64,000 nt of DNA from Agromyces aureus (GTDB lineage Bacteria > Actinomycetota > Actinomycetes > Actinomycetales > Microbacteriaceae). The stretch spans positions 2,356,001 to 2,420,000 of the forward strand of contig NZ_CP013979.1 of assembly GCF_001660485.1 (NCBI RefSeq), written 5' to 3'. The position numbers and the translations under genes are program-made. Below, in pieces: positions 18,911 through 27,992 of this stretch (position 1 is the stretch's first letter; every line of letters starts with the position of its first letter). The notes under the pieces were generated by a model. That model had not been told where the DNA came from. It saw only the letters and a program-made list of their open reading frames with translations, and ran no database searches.

Positions 18911-19159
18911 ATGGCATTGTCCACCGAAGAAGTGCTTGCCGGCCTGGCCGAGCTCATCAACGACGAGACCGGCATCGCAACCGACACGGTTGAGCTGGAC
19001 AAGTCGTTCACCGACGACCTCGACATCGACTCGATCTCGATGATGACCATCGTCGTCAACGCAGAAGAGAAGTTCGACGTCAAGATCCCCGACGAAGAGG
19101 TCAAGAACCTCAAGACCGTCGGCGACGCCGTCGACTTCATCGTCAAGGCCTCGGCCTAG
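18911..19159 (+). CDS. acpP: Acyl carrier protein
   Basis: Carries growing acyl chains on 4'-phosphopantetheine. 82 acidic residues; the attachment Ser is Ser41 in DLDIDSISM (DIDS instead of the DSL of many ACPs, common in actinobacteria). Strong ribosome binding site AAGGAG 7 nt before ATG. Third gene of the fab operon, with its own candidate promoter upstream and a stable hairpin directly after the stop. Confidence 0.97.
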   Translation: MALSTEEVLAGLAELINDETGIATDTVELDKSFTDDLDIDSISMMTIVVNAEEKFDVKIPDEEVKNLKTVGDAVDFIVKASA

Positions 19160-19168
19160 TCGCTGCGC

Positions 19169-19202
19169 CGAGCGGGCCGGCGCATCGCGCCCGGCCCGCT
19201 CG
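19169..19202 (+). terminator. Intra-operon hairpin between acpP and fabF
   Basis: A perfect 12-bp GC stem (19169-19180 with 19191-19202) with a 10-nt loop, 10 nt after the acpP stop. No U tract. It may attenuate read-through or protect the acpP message, helping keep acpP mRNA above fabF. Confidence 0.6.
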
Positions 19203-19240
19203 CTCAGCCTGACCGTTTCCTCCATCGGAGTGTTTCTCGT

Positions 19241-20476
19241 ATGACCAAGAAGATCGTGATCACCGGCATCGGTGCGACCTCGCCGCTCGGCGGAACCGCA
19301 CGCGACAGCTGGAATGCCCTGCTCGCCGGCGAATCCGGTGCTCGCACGCTCGAGCACGACTGGGTCGCCGAGTACGACCTGCCCGTGCACTTCGCGGCAC
19401 CCGCGAAGGTCCGCCCCGAAGAGGTGCTCGAGCGCCCCGTCGCCAAGCGCCTCGACCCGTCGAGCCAGTTCGCGCTGATCTCGGCGATGGAGGCGTGGGC
19501 CGACGCGGGCGCCCCCGACATCGCCCCCGAGCGCCTCGGCGTCGACTACGCGACCGGCATCGGCGGCATCTGGACCCTGCTCGATGCGTGGGACACCCTG
19601 CGCGAACGCGGCCCTCGACGTGTGCTGCCCATGACCGTGCCGATGCTGATGCCGAACGCGGCATCAGCGGCCATCTCGATGCACTTCGAGGCCCGTGCGT
19701 TCGCGCGCACCGTCGCCTCGGCGTGCGCCTCGAGCACCGAGTCGCTCGCGAACGCCTACGAGCACCTGCAGCTCGGCCTCGCCGACGTCGTCATCGCCGG
19801 AGGTTCGGAGTCGGCGATCCACCCGATCACGCTCGCGTCGTTCTCGTCGATGCAGGCGCTCTCCAAGCGCAACGACGACCCCGCGCACGCCTCCCGCCCG
19901 TACAGCGTCGACCGCGACGGCTTCGTCATGGGCGAGGGCGCGGCGAGCCTCGTCATCGAGACCGAGGAGCACGCGCTCGCTCGCGGCGCCCGCATCTACG
20001 CGGAGCTGGCGGGCGGTGCGGTGAGCGCCGACTCGTACCACATCACGGCGAACGACCCCGAGGGGCGCGGCGCGAGCCGTGCCGTGCTCGACGCGCTCGC
20101 GCAGGCGGGCGCGACGCCCGACGAGGTCACGCACATCAACGCGCACGCCACGAGCACGCCCGTCGGCGACATCGCCGAGTACACGGCGCTCCACAGCGTG
20201 TTCGGCGACCGCGTGCACGAGATCCCGGTCTCGGCGACGAAGGCCTCGACCGGGCACCTGCTCGGCGGCACGGGCGCACTCGAGGCGGTCTTCACCGTGC
20301 TCGCGCTCGAGAGCCGTCTCGCTCCCCCGACGATCAACCTCACCACCCAGGACCCCGCGATCCCGCTGCTCGTCTCGGGCGAGCCCCAGCCGCTCGGCGA
20401 CGGCCCGCAGGTCGCGATCTCGAACTCGTTCGGGTTCGGCGGCCACAACGCCGTCGCGGTGTTCCGCTCGGTGTAG
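19241..20476 (+). CDS. fabF: 3-oxoacyl-ACP synthase II
   Basis: Elongating condensing enzyme of fatty acid synthesis. 411 residues with the Cys-His-His active site: Cys in TVASACASSTES, His in INAHATSTPVGD, His in KASTGHLLGGTGALEA. GGAG lies about 10 nt before ATG. Last gene of the fab operon; a strong terminator follows. Confidence 0.96.
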   Translation: MTKKIVITGIGATSPLGGTARDSWNALLAGESGARTLEHDWVAEYDLPVHFAAPAKVRPEEVLERPVAKRLDPSSQFALISAMEAWADAGAPDIAPERLGVDYATGIGGIWTLLDAWDTLRERGPRRVLPMTVPMLMPNAASAAISMHFEARAFARTVASACASSTESLANAYEHLQLGLADVVIAGGSESAIHPITLASFSSMQALSKRNDDPAHASRPYSVDRDGFVMGEGAASLVIETEEHALARGARIYAELAGGAVSADSYHITANDPEGRGASRAVLDALAQAGATPDEVTHINAHATSTPVGDIAEYTALHSVFGDRVHEIPVSATKASTGHLLGGTGALEAVFTVLALESRLAPPTINLTTQDPAIPLLVSGEPQPLGDGPQVAISNSFGFGGHNAVAVFRSV

Positions 20477-20506
20477 TCGGCGACGGATGCCGCGGCATCC
20501 GCTCAT

Positions 20507-20547
20507 GAGAAGGCCCCCGGTGTCCGTGCGACACCGGGGGCCTTCTC
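20507..20547. terminator. Terminator hairpin after fabF
   Basis: A perfect 18-bp stem (20507-20524 with 20530-20547) with a 5-nt loop. It lies between the convergent fabF and DUF3145 genes and can end both transcripts. Confidence 0.88.
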
Positions 20548-20635
20548 GTCGACGGCCAGCGGGTTTCGTCCGTGCGCTCACCGGGAGATGCTCTCCGACG
20601 ATCGCGGGACGCCAGCACGCGGGCCGAGGCCCTGC

Positions 20636-21157
20636 TCACCCCACCTGGTGCAACCAGACGACCGGGGCGAAGTCGCTCGCGTGACGGAACGGCTCGAGTT
20701 CGTCGTCCCACGCCTGCCCGAGGGCGAGCCGCAGCTCGCGGTGCAGCTCGACGGGATCCGACCCCGCGATCTCCATCGCGTACCGGATGCGGTCCTCGCC
20801 GATGACGGTGTTGCCGGCGATGTCGGTCTGCGCGAAGTACACGCCGAGCTCGGGCGTGTGCATCCACCTGGCGCCGTCGGATCCGGGGGTCGGGTCTTCG
20901 CTCACCTCGTAGCGGAGCTGCTCCCAGCCGCGCAGGGCTGAGGCGATCCTCGCGCCCGAGCCCGCGTCGCCCTCCCAGTGGAACTCGGCGCGCATGAGCC
21001 CGCGGTACACGGGCTGCTCGCTCCAGTCGAAGTTCACGGCGGTGCCGAGGGCACGGCCAGCGGCCCACTCGACATGCGGGCTCAGCGCGCGCGGTGCCGA
21101 GTGCACGAACAACACTCCCTGCGCGGGGCGCACGACCCGCGACATCATCTCTGCCAT
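20636..21157 (-). CDS. DUF3145 family protein
   Basis: 173 residues, a family restricted to actinobacteria, recognised by 'GVLFVHSAPRALSPHVEWAAGRALG' at the N terminus, 'QPVYRGLMRAEFHWEG' and the Trp-rich C terminus 'FAPVVWLHQVG'. Cytoplasmic by composition; function unknown. Sits convergent to fabF, a placement common in the group. ATG at 21157 has GGAG about 7 nt upstream; MSRVV four codons later is an alternative start. Confidence 0.85.
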   Translation of the reverse strand: MAEMMSRVVRPAQGVLFVHSAPRALSPHVEWAAGRALGTAVNFDWSEQPVYRGLMRAEFHWEGDAGSGARIASALRGWEQLRYEVSEDPTPGSDGARWMHTPELGVYFAQTDIAGNTVIGEDRIRYAMEIAGSDPVELHRELRLALGQAWDDELEPFRHASDFAPVVWLHQVG

Positions 21158-21436
21158 CTCCGTCTCCGTTCTCGAGGTGCGTCTTCCCCTACGACCTCGG
21201 GAGCCACGGATGGCTGGATATTCGATTATGGACGTGAACCGTCACCGGCGATTATGCCGCGGATCCGGCATTCTGACAAGGTTCGCGCCGCGCGTGGCCT
21301 GAAGCGGACCGCGCGGGCGGAGGAACTGTATGCTCGGTGAAACGTTCCGGTTCACCCGTTTCCGGATCCGGGCGCGGTCGAAGCTCGAACTCCGCTTCGG
21401 GTTCCGTTCCCAATCCCGTTCGCCGAAGGAGGCGCC

Positions 21437-22183
21437 ATGGCCGTGCGCGATGCTGTGCTCACCCTGCTCACGATGGGGCCGGCCTACGGATTCGCCCTGC
21501 ACGGCGGACTCGCCGAGCGCACGGGCGGCCGGCGCACCGTGAACGTCGGCCAGACCTACGCGACGATCGAACGCCTGACCAAGCAGCGACTCGTCGAACC
21601 CGCCGGCACCACCGAAGACGGCCTCCCCCTGCATCGTCTGACCGACGCGGGCCGTGCCGCAGCCTCGGCCTGGCTCGGCGGGGCGGATGCCTCGGGCGCC
21701 GACCCGTGGGACGAGACCGTCGACCGCGTGCTCATCGCCGCATCGCTGCCGGGCGTCGACGCGGCATCCGTCATCGCGGCCGAGGCCGTTCGGTGGCGCG
21801 AGCGCCGTGATCTCGCGGGAGGCCGGGCCGAGGACTCCAGGGCGGTCGATGCCGCGGCAGCCAGCGCAGACGGCAGGGGCGGTGATGCCTCCGCACCGAT
21901 CGGAGGGTCGGCCGCCGCACCCGGCGCGGCGGCGGTGGCCGGACTCGCGCGTCTCGCGGCATCCGCAGACCGGGCGCGTGCCGAGGGCGCGCTCGCCTGG
22001 CTCGAGACGACGGCGCCGCTCGTCGAGCGCGCCGAGCACGCAAAGCTCGCTGAGCTCGCCTTCGAACCGAGCACGACTCGGCCTCGGCGCGGGCGCAGAC
22101 CCGGCATCGCGGCCGCACCGCAGGTCGCGTCGAACGCCGAAGACGAGGTCGGACTCGCCGCTCAGGCGTCGGCCGACGCGTAG
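21437..22183 (+). CDS. PadR family transcription regulator
   Basis: 248 residues. Residues 1-80 hold the PadR winged helix (VLTLLTMGPAYGFALHGGL...TIERLTKQRLVEPAGTTEDG...YxLTDAGR form), followed by a long Ala-rich, partly low-complexity C-terminal region of about 165 residues instead of the usual short dimerisation helix. AAGGAGG lies 6 nt before ATG. Its target is unknown. Its last 22 nt overlap the 3' end of the convergent polymerase gene. Confidence 0.88.
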   Translation: MAVRDAVLTLLTMGPAYGFALHGGLAERTGGRRTVNVGQTYATIERLTKQRLVEPAGTTEDGLPLHRLTDAGRAAASAWLGGADASGADPWDETVDRVLIAASLPGVDAASVIAAEAVRWRERRDLAGGRAEDSRAVDAAAASADGRGGDASAPIGGSAAAPGAAAVAGLARLAASADRARAEGALAWLETTAPLVERAEHAKLAELAFEPSTTRPRRGRRPGIAAAPQVASNAEDEVGLAAQASADA

Positions 22184-23976
22184 CTCGAGACGACCGCGAG
22201 GTCGAGCGGGAACTCGATCGGGAAGCCGCCGAAGAGCAGCCGGCCCGCCGTGACGGCCGATGCGCGCACGGCGTCGGCGACCGCGTCGGCGTGCTCGACC
22301 GGCGTGTGCACGATGATCTCGTCGTGCAGGAAGTACACGAGGTGCGGTGCACGATCGAAGACGGGTCCGGATGCCGCGGCCGGGCGTTGCGCGTGGGGCT
22401 CGGCGCCGGTCGCGCCGAGCTCGTACAGGCGGCCGCGCAGGTCGGCCATCCAGCACAGGGCCCATTCGGCGGCGCTGCCCTGCACGATGAAGTTGCGCGT
22501 GAACCGGCCCCAGTCGCGCGCCGAGGACCTGGCCCGGCGCTCGTCGGCGGCGCTCGCGTCTGGCTGACTCGCGCTCGCCTGGATTGCTCGCCACGCAGTG
22601 GGCGGCAGCGGGGAGGACCGGCCGAGGAGGGTCGTGACCTGCAGGCCGCGCTCCCCGTCGCGGGCGGCCGCGTCGACGAGTCGCATGGCTTTCGGATAGG
22701 CGCGTGCAAGCCGCGGAACGAGCCGCCCGCTGTCACCCGTCGTCGCACCGTACATGGCGCCGAGGATGGCGATCTTCGCCTCGTCGCGCGTCGCGACGAC
22801 GCCCGAGTCGACCAGGCCCCGGTAGAGGTCGCGGCCGTGGCCCGCTCGCTCCATGGCCTCGTCGCGCGACATGCCCGTGAGCACGCGCGGCTCGAGCTGG
22901 GCCGCGTCGGCGACGACCAGGGTCCACCCGGGATCGGCGACGACCGCGCTGCGTACGAGCTTCGGCAGCTGCAGCGCGCCGCCGCCCGACGTCGCCCAAC
23001 GCCCCGTCGCGGTGCCGCCCGGCACGTACTCGGGGCGGAACCGGTCTTCGCGCACCCATTCCTCGAGCCACGCCCACCCGTTCGCGCTCAGGAGCCTCGC
23101 GAGCTTCTTGTATGCCAGCAGCGGCTCGATGCCCGGGTGGTCGTGTTCGAGCAGTTCCCACTTCGAGGTCGACGACGTCTGCACGCCCGCCGTGCGCAGG
23201 GCCCGCAGCACGTCGACCTGCGAGTCGAGGTTGAGGGCCGGCGCCCCGAGCTCGACGCGCACGACGGCGGCGATCTCCTCCATGCGGGCGGGTTTGCGCC
23301 CGGCCGCCGGTCGCGGCCCGAGCTCTGCCTCGAGCACGGCCTCGTGCACCCGGCGACTCCAGGGAAGTCCAGCGGCGCGCAGTTCGACTCCGATGAGCGC
23401 TCCGGCGGATTCGGCGGCGGCCAGGAGCCGCAGCGCAGCGGGAGCGCTGCCGGCGTCGATGAGCCCGAGCTGCCGGCGGTACTCGGCGGCGACGGATTCG
23501 GACGACGCGCGCCCTGCCGCGGCATCCGCCCGCTCCGATGAGGCCGTCAGGACGCCGTCGGATGGAGGACCGGACGCGTCGTCGAAGCCGTCGAGGTCGA
23601 AGAGCGGTTCGTGGCGGTGCGCCGCCCCAGCCGACGGCGCGACGACCGACTCGGCCATCGTCGGGCCGGGTGGCAACCACGCGGGCGCGGGCGGCGCACC
23701 GTGTGCGCGCGCGTCGGCCGTGAAGGTGGAGTGGTCGAGGATCGCTCCGCACAGGCGCAGGTCGTGGCATCTCGCGAGCCGCACACCGCGGTCGAGCAGC
23801 GCCGGGTACCACTGCCGGGTGTCGGCCCACACCCAGCGCGGCCCGTGGTCGCGTTCGAACCGCTCGAACAGCGGGGCGGATGCCGCGTGCTCGGCCTCGG
23901 CGAGCACCGCGTCGGGCTCATCGGGGTCGATGAACCGCACGCGACCGCCGTCGCCGACGCCCACGGCGATCTGCAT
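22162..23976 (-). CDS. Family A DNA polymerase with degenerate exonuclease domain
   Basis: 604 residues, annotated in relatives as bifunctional 3'-5' exonuclease/DNA polymerase and distinct from PolA. Polymerase motif A is VVADAAQLEPRVLTGM, motif B is RDEAKIAILGAMYGATTG, motif C is VYFLHDEIIVH. There is no 5' nuclease domain, and the N-terminal 220 residues are exonuclease-like but without clear acidic metal ligands. Start ATG 23976 (MQIAVGVG) has GGGGGA directly before it, poor spacing, so a GAAAAT-N6 leaderless start is possible. Divergent from the zinc-ribbon nuclease-like gene; likely a repair or translesion role (inference). Confidence 0.87.
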   Translation of the reverse strand: MQIAVGVGDGGRVRFIDPDEPDAVLAEAEHAASAPLFERFERDHGPRWVWADTRQWYPALLDRGVRLARCHDLRLCGAILDHSTFTADARAHGAPPAPAWLPPGPTMAESVVAPSAGAAHRHEPLFDLDGFDDASGPPSDGVLTASSERADAAAGRASSESVAAEYRRQLGLIDAGSAPAALRLLAAAESAGALIGVELRAAGLPWSRRVHEAVLEAELGPRPAAGRKPARMEEIAAVVRVELGAPALNLDSQVDVLRALRTAGVQTSSTSKWELLEHDHPGIEPLLAYKKLARLLSANGWAWLEEWVREDRFRPEYVPGGTATGRWATSGGGALQLPKLVRSAVVADPGWTLVVADAAQLEPRVLTGMSRDEAMERAGHGRDLYRGLVDSGVVATRDEAKIAILGAMYGATTGDSGRLVPRLARAYPKAMRLVDAAARDGERGLQVTTLLGRSSPLPPTAWRAIQASASQPDASAADERRARSSARDWGRFTRNFIVQGSAAEWALCWMADLRGRLYELGATGAEPHAQRPAAASGPVFDRAPHLVYFLHDEIIVHTPVEHADAVADAVRASAVTAGRLLFGGFPIEFPLDLAVVSSYASADA

Positions 23977-24108
23977 TCCCCCATTTTCGCGGCAGGCACC
24001 GACATCGGTGTGCGCGAAGGTCGGTGCGAGCCGATGCCGTTGCCAGTACCGGTGCGATGTCGGTAGGCCCGAGCATGATCGCCCCATGCCACACGCGAAG
24101 GAGTCCCC

Positions 24109-24870
24109 ATGGTCGCCGTGAGCTTCCAATGCGGGCACGGTGCCGATCCCGACGATCCCGCGACCCTCGCCCTGCGCCGACCGTGCCCGCTGTGCATGCT
24201 CATCGCCGAGACCCAACGCTCGCGCGGCGAGCTGCTGCGCAAGGTCGCGCCCCCGCAGCGCGCAGCACTCGCCATCGAGACCCGCATCGGCGCCGAGTAC
24301 CGATGGCAGTGCCCGCGCGGGCACGACCGATACCCGGCCACCGTGAACGAGGTGCTCACCGGCACCGGGTGCGCGAAATGCCGCGCCAACGCGGTCGCAC
24401 CAGGCGCCCTTCGCGAGGCCGGGCTCGCGTTCATGAAACCCGGGCTGCGCACCCGCACGTCGATGACCGAGCAACGACTCCGGACGATGCTCGGCGAACG
24501 CATCCGGCTGCACCACCGTGTGAACGCCGTGCACATCGCGCGTACGTTCTTCGGGCGCAGCGAGGTGTGGCCCGACATCCTCGTGCCGCAGCTCCGCATC
24601 GCGATCGAGTACGACGATCCCGGCCGGTCGCGGCGTGCGCATCTCGGACTCAAGGAGGCCTCCGACCTCGAGAAGGACGAGGCGCTGGCCGAGGTCGGGT
24701 GGGAGGTGATCCGGATCCGCGCCGGGGGGCTCGAGTCGATCGGCCCGAACAGCATCGTCTGCCGTTCGCTGACGCCCGCGGTCGTCGACGAGGTCGTCGA
24801 GCGCATGCGACGGCTGCGAGGCGATCAGGCGGTCGACGCGATCGCCGTCGCGGGGTCGGTCGCATCCTGA
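24109..24870 (+). CDS. Zinc-ribbon protein with restriction-endonuclease-like domain
   Basis: 253 residues. Two Cys/His zinc ribbons come first: FQCGHG...PCPLC (residues 6-31) and WQCPRGHDRYPATVNEV...CAKC (65-94). A PD-(D/E)xK-type fold then follows, with Glu in 'MTEQRLRTMLGERIRL', 'VWPDILVPQLRIAIEYDD' as the catalytic-like D...E strand pair, and 'DEALAEVGWEVIRIR', as in Vsr/DUF559 nucleases. A nuclease role is inferred from these motifs; the exact family is uncertain. AAGGAG 6 nt before ATG. Divergent from the family A polymerase gene. Confidence 0.7.
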   Translation: MVAVSFQCGHGADPDDPATLALRRPCPLCMLIAETQRSRGELLRKVAPPQRAALAIETRIGAEYRWQCPRGHDRYPATVNEVLTGTGCAKCRANAVAPGALREAGLAFMKPGLRTRTSMTEQRLRTMLGERIRLHHRVNAVHIARTFFGRSEVWPDILVPQLRIAIEYDDPGRSRRAHLGLKEASDLEKDEALAEVGWEVIRIRAGGLESIGPNSIVCRSLTPAVVDEVVERMRRLRGDQAVDAIAVAGSVAS

Positions 24871-24975
24871 CGCCGCCGGTGCGTCCGGCGACGGCGGAAG
24901 GCCGCGAGTGAAGCCGCGCGCGGTCTCGTCTCAGTGCACCCTGTGGACAGCCGGAGCATCGTCTCCGCTTCCCGA

Positions 24976-24981
24976 TAGAGT
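24976..24981 (+). promoter_or_regulatory. Candidate -10 element of the nfeD-flotillin operon
   Basis: TAGAGT, 53 nt upstream of the NfeD start, leaving a leader with AAGGG before the ATG. Confidence 0.4.
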
Positions 24982-25034
24982 TGGCGGACCCGTGCGCTCC
25001 CGTGCGGTGTCGCGCGCGCAGAAGGGCCACACGG

Positions 25035-25505
25035 ATGCTCCTCCCGTTCCTCATCGTCGGCGGAGTGGGCCTCGTGCTCCTCCTCATCTCGCTGGTGCTC
25101 GGGGACATCCTCGACCACTTCGACGTCGGCGACGGAGCGATCTCGGGCACGGCGCTCTCGGTCGGACTCGTCGTCTTCGGCGCCTCGGGCTCGCTCATCG
25201 CCACGACCGGCCTCGACCTCATCTGGGCGTACGTGCTGGCGATCGTGCTCGGCCTCGTGGCCTACGCGCTCTCGGCGCTGGTCGTGCGCAACCTGACGAA
25301 CTCCTCCGACGGCGTTCCCGCCTCGGCCGTCGGACTCTCGGGCGTCGCGCGATCGGACGTCTCCACCTCCGGCGGCGAGGTGAGCCTCGACGGCCCCGGC
25401 GAGATCGAACGCCGACTCGCCTACTCCGACGCGCCCATCGCGGAGGGCACCCGCGTCGTCGTCGTCGAGCACGTCGGCACTCGTGTGAAGGTCTCCGCCA
25501 ACTGA
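25035..25505 (+). CDS. NfeD-like membrane protein
   Basis: 156 residues. Three hydrophobic helices at about 3-22, 40-60 and 65-85, then a small beta-rich OB-like domain (SGVARSDVSTSGGEVSLDG ... TRVVVVEHVGTRVKVS), the NfeD layout without the ClpP-like protease part. NfeD proteins pair with SPFH/flotillin proteins, and a flotillin gene follows 57 nt downstream. ATG 25035 was chosen as it starts the first membrane helix and has AAGGG upstream. Confidence 0.85.
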   Translation: MLLPFLIVGGVGLVLLLISLVLGDILDHFDVGDGAISGTALSVGLVVFGASGSLIATTGLDLIWAYVLAIVLGLVAYALSALVVRNLTNSSDGVPASAVGLSGVARSDVSTSGGEVSLDGPGEIERRLAYSDAPIAEGTRVVVVEHVGTRVKVSAN

Positions 25506-25562
25506 GGGTCGCCGCAGACGGCGCGCCCACCACCCACCCCTGCGAACCCGAAAGGCACCTCC

Positions 25563-27020
25563 TTGCTGCTGGACACGACCCTGATCCAGGTGATCTCGAT
25601 CATCGCGATCGTCATCGCCCTGCTCTCCCTGCTCGTCTTCATCGCGCGGCGCATCCGCCGCGTACCGCCCAATGAGGCGCTCGTCATCGTGGGCCGTGGC
25701 GCGGGCCGCAACAACGGCGAGACGAACACCGGCCAGCGGGTCGTGATCGGCGGTCGCACGTTCGTCTGGCCGATCCTGCAGCAGGGCTTCTCGATCTCGC
25801 TCGAGCAGCGCCAGATCGGCATCACGGTCGAGGGCGTCGACAAGAATCGCATCAAGATCGCGATCAAGGCGTCGATCAACTTCAAGGTGAGCGGCACCGA
25901 AGACGGCGTGCGCCGGGCTGCGCAGCGCTTCCTCTCGCAGCAGGAACTGCTCACCGAGATCATCAAGGAGTCCCTCGAGGGCTCGCTCCGATCGATCGTG
26001 GGCGACATGACGATCGAGCAGATCATCTCCGACCGCAAGAGCCTCTCCGACCGCGTCGTCGCCGAGACCAAGACCGACCTCGTCGAGCAGGGCCTCCAGG
26101 TCGACCTCCTGAACATCTCGGACATCTCGACCCCCGGCAGCAACTACCTCGCCAACCTCGGTCGCGCCGAGGCCGCTCGTGCCCTCCAGGTCGCCGAGGT
26201 CAGCGAAGCCGAGGCGGCGCGCGCGAGCGAGTTCGCCCGCATCGAGGCCGCAGAGCAGATCGCCGAACGACAGAAGGCGCTGAGCCTCAAGCAAGCCGGC
26301 ATCAAGGCCGAGACCGACCGTGCGAACGCCGAGGCGCAGGCGGCAGGCCAGCTCGCCACGGCCGAACAGGACAAGCTCGTCGCCGTGCAGGAGCGCGACG
26401 CGCTGCAGGAGCAGGCGCTCGTGACGCAGGAGCGCCTCGACATCGAGATCCGCAAGCCCGCCGAGGCCGAGGCGTACGCCGAGGTGCAGCGAGCCACCGC
26501 CAAGCGCGACGCGGCCAACGCCAGCACCGAGGCCGAGGCGTTCAAGCGCACCAAGATCGCCGAGGCGAACAAGGTCGCCGCCGTGCAGGACGCCGAGGCC
26601 GCCGCGACCTCCGTGCGCTTCGCCGGCGAGGCCGAGCGTGATCGCAAGGTCGCCCTCGCCGCCGGCGTGCGCGCCGAGGGCGAGGCTCGCGCCGCCGCCA
26701 TCGAGGCCGAGGGCCTCGCCGAGGCATCCGCCACCGATGCGAAGGCCCTGGCGCTGCAGAAGTACGGCGAGGCGGCCCTCGCGCAGGAGATCATCTCGCG
26801 TCTGCCCGAGATCGTGCGCGCCGCGGCCGAGCCGATCTCGAACATCGACACGCTCACGGTCGTCTCGACCGACGGCGCGAGCGCGGTCACGAAGACCGTC
26901 GGCCAGGTGCTCGGCGAGGGAACCGAGGTCGTCAAGTCCCTCACTGGCCTCGACGTCAGCGCGATCCTCTCGGGGCTCGCGGGCGGGCAGCTGATCAAGA
27001 ACGCCGACGCGACCAAGTAG
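25563..27020 (+). CDS. Flotillin family (SPFH) protein
   Basis: 485 residues: an N-terminal membrane helix (residues 8-27), an SPFH domain (about 35-230, 'PPNEALVIVGRGAGRNN', 'SLEGSLRSIVGDMTIEQII') and a long Ala/Glu heptad-rich flotillin coiled coil (230-400) ending in a C-terminal segment with VVSTDGASAVT. These proteins form oligomers in ordered membrane domains and act in membrane organisation and stress. TTG start with AAAGG 8 nt upstream. Forms an operon with NfeD; a 14-bp terminator follows. Confidence 0.92.
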   Translation: MLLDTTLIQVISIIAIVIALLSLLVFIARRIRRVPPNEALVIVGRGAGRNNGETNTGQRVVIGGRTFVWPILQQGFSISLEQRQIGITVEGVDKNRIKIAIKASINFKVSGTEDGVRRAAQRFLSQQELLTEIIKESLEGSLRSIVGDMTIEQIISDRKSLSDRVVAETKTDLVEQGLQVDLLNISDISTPGSNYLANLGRAEAARALQVAEVSEAEAARASEFARIEAAEQIAERQKALSLKQAGIKAETDRANAEAQAAGQLATAEQDKLVAVQERDALQEQALVTQERLDIEIRKPAEAEAYAEVQRATAKRDAANASTEAEAFKRTKIAEANKVAAVQDAEAAATSVRFAGEAERDRKVALAAGVRAEGEARAAAIEAEGLAEASATDAKALALQKYGEAALAQEIISRLPEIVRAAAEPISNIDTLTVVSTDGASAVTKTVGQVLGEGTEVVKSLTGLDVSAILSGLAGGQLIKNADATK

Positions 27021-27040
27021 CAGCGCTCCCCCACCTCGCA

Positions 27041-27073
27041 CGAAGCGCCGGATGCCGCGCATCCGGCGCTTCG
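27041..27073 (+). terminator. Terminator hairpin after the flotillin gene
   Basis: A perfect 14-bp stem (27041-27054 with 27060-27073) with a 5-nt loop, 20 nt after the stop codon. Confidence 0.82.
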
Positions 27074-27270
27074 TCGTGCCTGCGCTCGTTGCATCCGCGT
27101 CCAGTGCTTCGCACCGGAACTCCCGAGCGACGACCCGGGCGCAGATCGAGCTCGAGATGCGCCGTGCGAGGCCACGGTGACCGCGACGGCAGTCGCATGA
27201 CCCGGCATGCGTGGAGCAGCATCGGATGAATGAGAGACTTGATGAGTTCGTCAACGACCCTGGGGAGACC

Positions 27271-27843
27271 ATGACAAACCCGACTCCGGATCTGAGCGGT
27301 GACTGGGACATCGATCCCGACCACTCGCGCATCGGCTTCTCGGCGAAGCACGCGATGGTGGCAACGGTTCGCGGTGCCTTCACCGACGTGAACGGCAAAC
27401 TGCACGCCGATCTCGATGACCCCGACGCCTCGTTCGTGGAGATCGTCTGCCGCACCGACAGCGTCGACACTCGAAATGCGCAGCGCGACGAACACTTGCG
27501 GAGCGATGATTTCTTCAATGTCGAGAAGTGGCCCGAGATCGTCTTCCGGAGTTCCCGCATCGAGGAGATCGGCGACAACGCGCTCGTCGTATCCGGCGAT
27601 CTGACGATCCGCGACGTGACGAAGGCCATCACGATCCCGATCGAATTCGTCGGTGCGCACACCGACGCGACCGGTGCGCTCCGTGCCGGATTCCAGGGAA
27701 CACGTCGCATCGATCGCCGTGAGTTCGGCCTCGAGTGGAACGTGCCGCTCGACACCGGCGGCGTGCTCGTGTCCGAGAAGATCACGCTCGAGTTCGAGCT
27801 CTCGGCCATCAAACGCGAGGCAGAGGCACAGCTGACGGCCTGA
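27271..27843 (+). CDS. YceI family protein
   Basis: 190 residues of the YceI lipocalin-like beta-barrel family, which bind isoprenoid-type lipids. Motifs: 'WDIDPDHSRIGFSAKHAMVATVRGAF', 'NAQRDEHLRSDDFFNVEKWPEI', 'GDLTIRDVTKAI' and the C-terminal 'SEKITLEFELSA'. No signal peptide, so cytoplasmic, unlike the periplasmic E. coli protein. ATG 27271 was chosen (GGGGAG just upstream); in-frame starts at 27211 and 27226 would add a non-homologous tail. Confidence 0.9.
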   Translation: MTNPTPDLSGDWDIDPDHSRIGFSAKHAMVATVRGAFTDVNGKLHADLDDPDASFVEIVCRTDSVDTRNAQRDEHLRSDDFFNVEKWPEIVFRSSRIEEIGDNALVVSGDLTIRDVTKAITIPIEFVGAHTDATGALRAGFQGTRRIDRREFGLEWNVPLDTGGVLVSEKITLEFELSAIKREAEAQLTA

Positions 27844-27992
27844 GCCGGGCTCGATCCGACGAGTCCCCCGCGCTCAGGGATGTCGGCGTCATCGACGACT
27901 TCGCCGCCATCGAGACGAGCGTGCAGACGTGCGTCGGCTCGTCGCGGGTCGGATGCATCAGGTCCGAGCCCGCGGACGCGGGCGGGTGCGAC

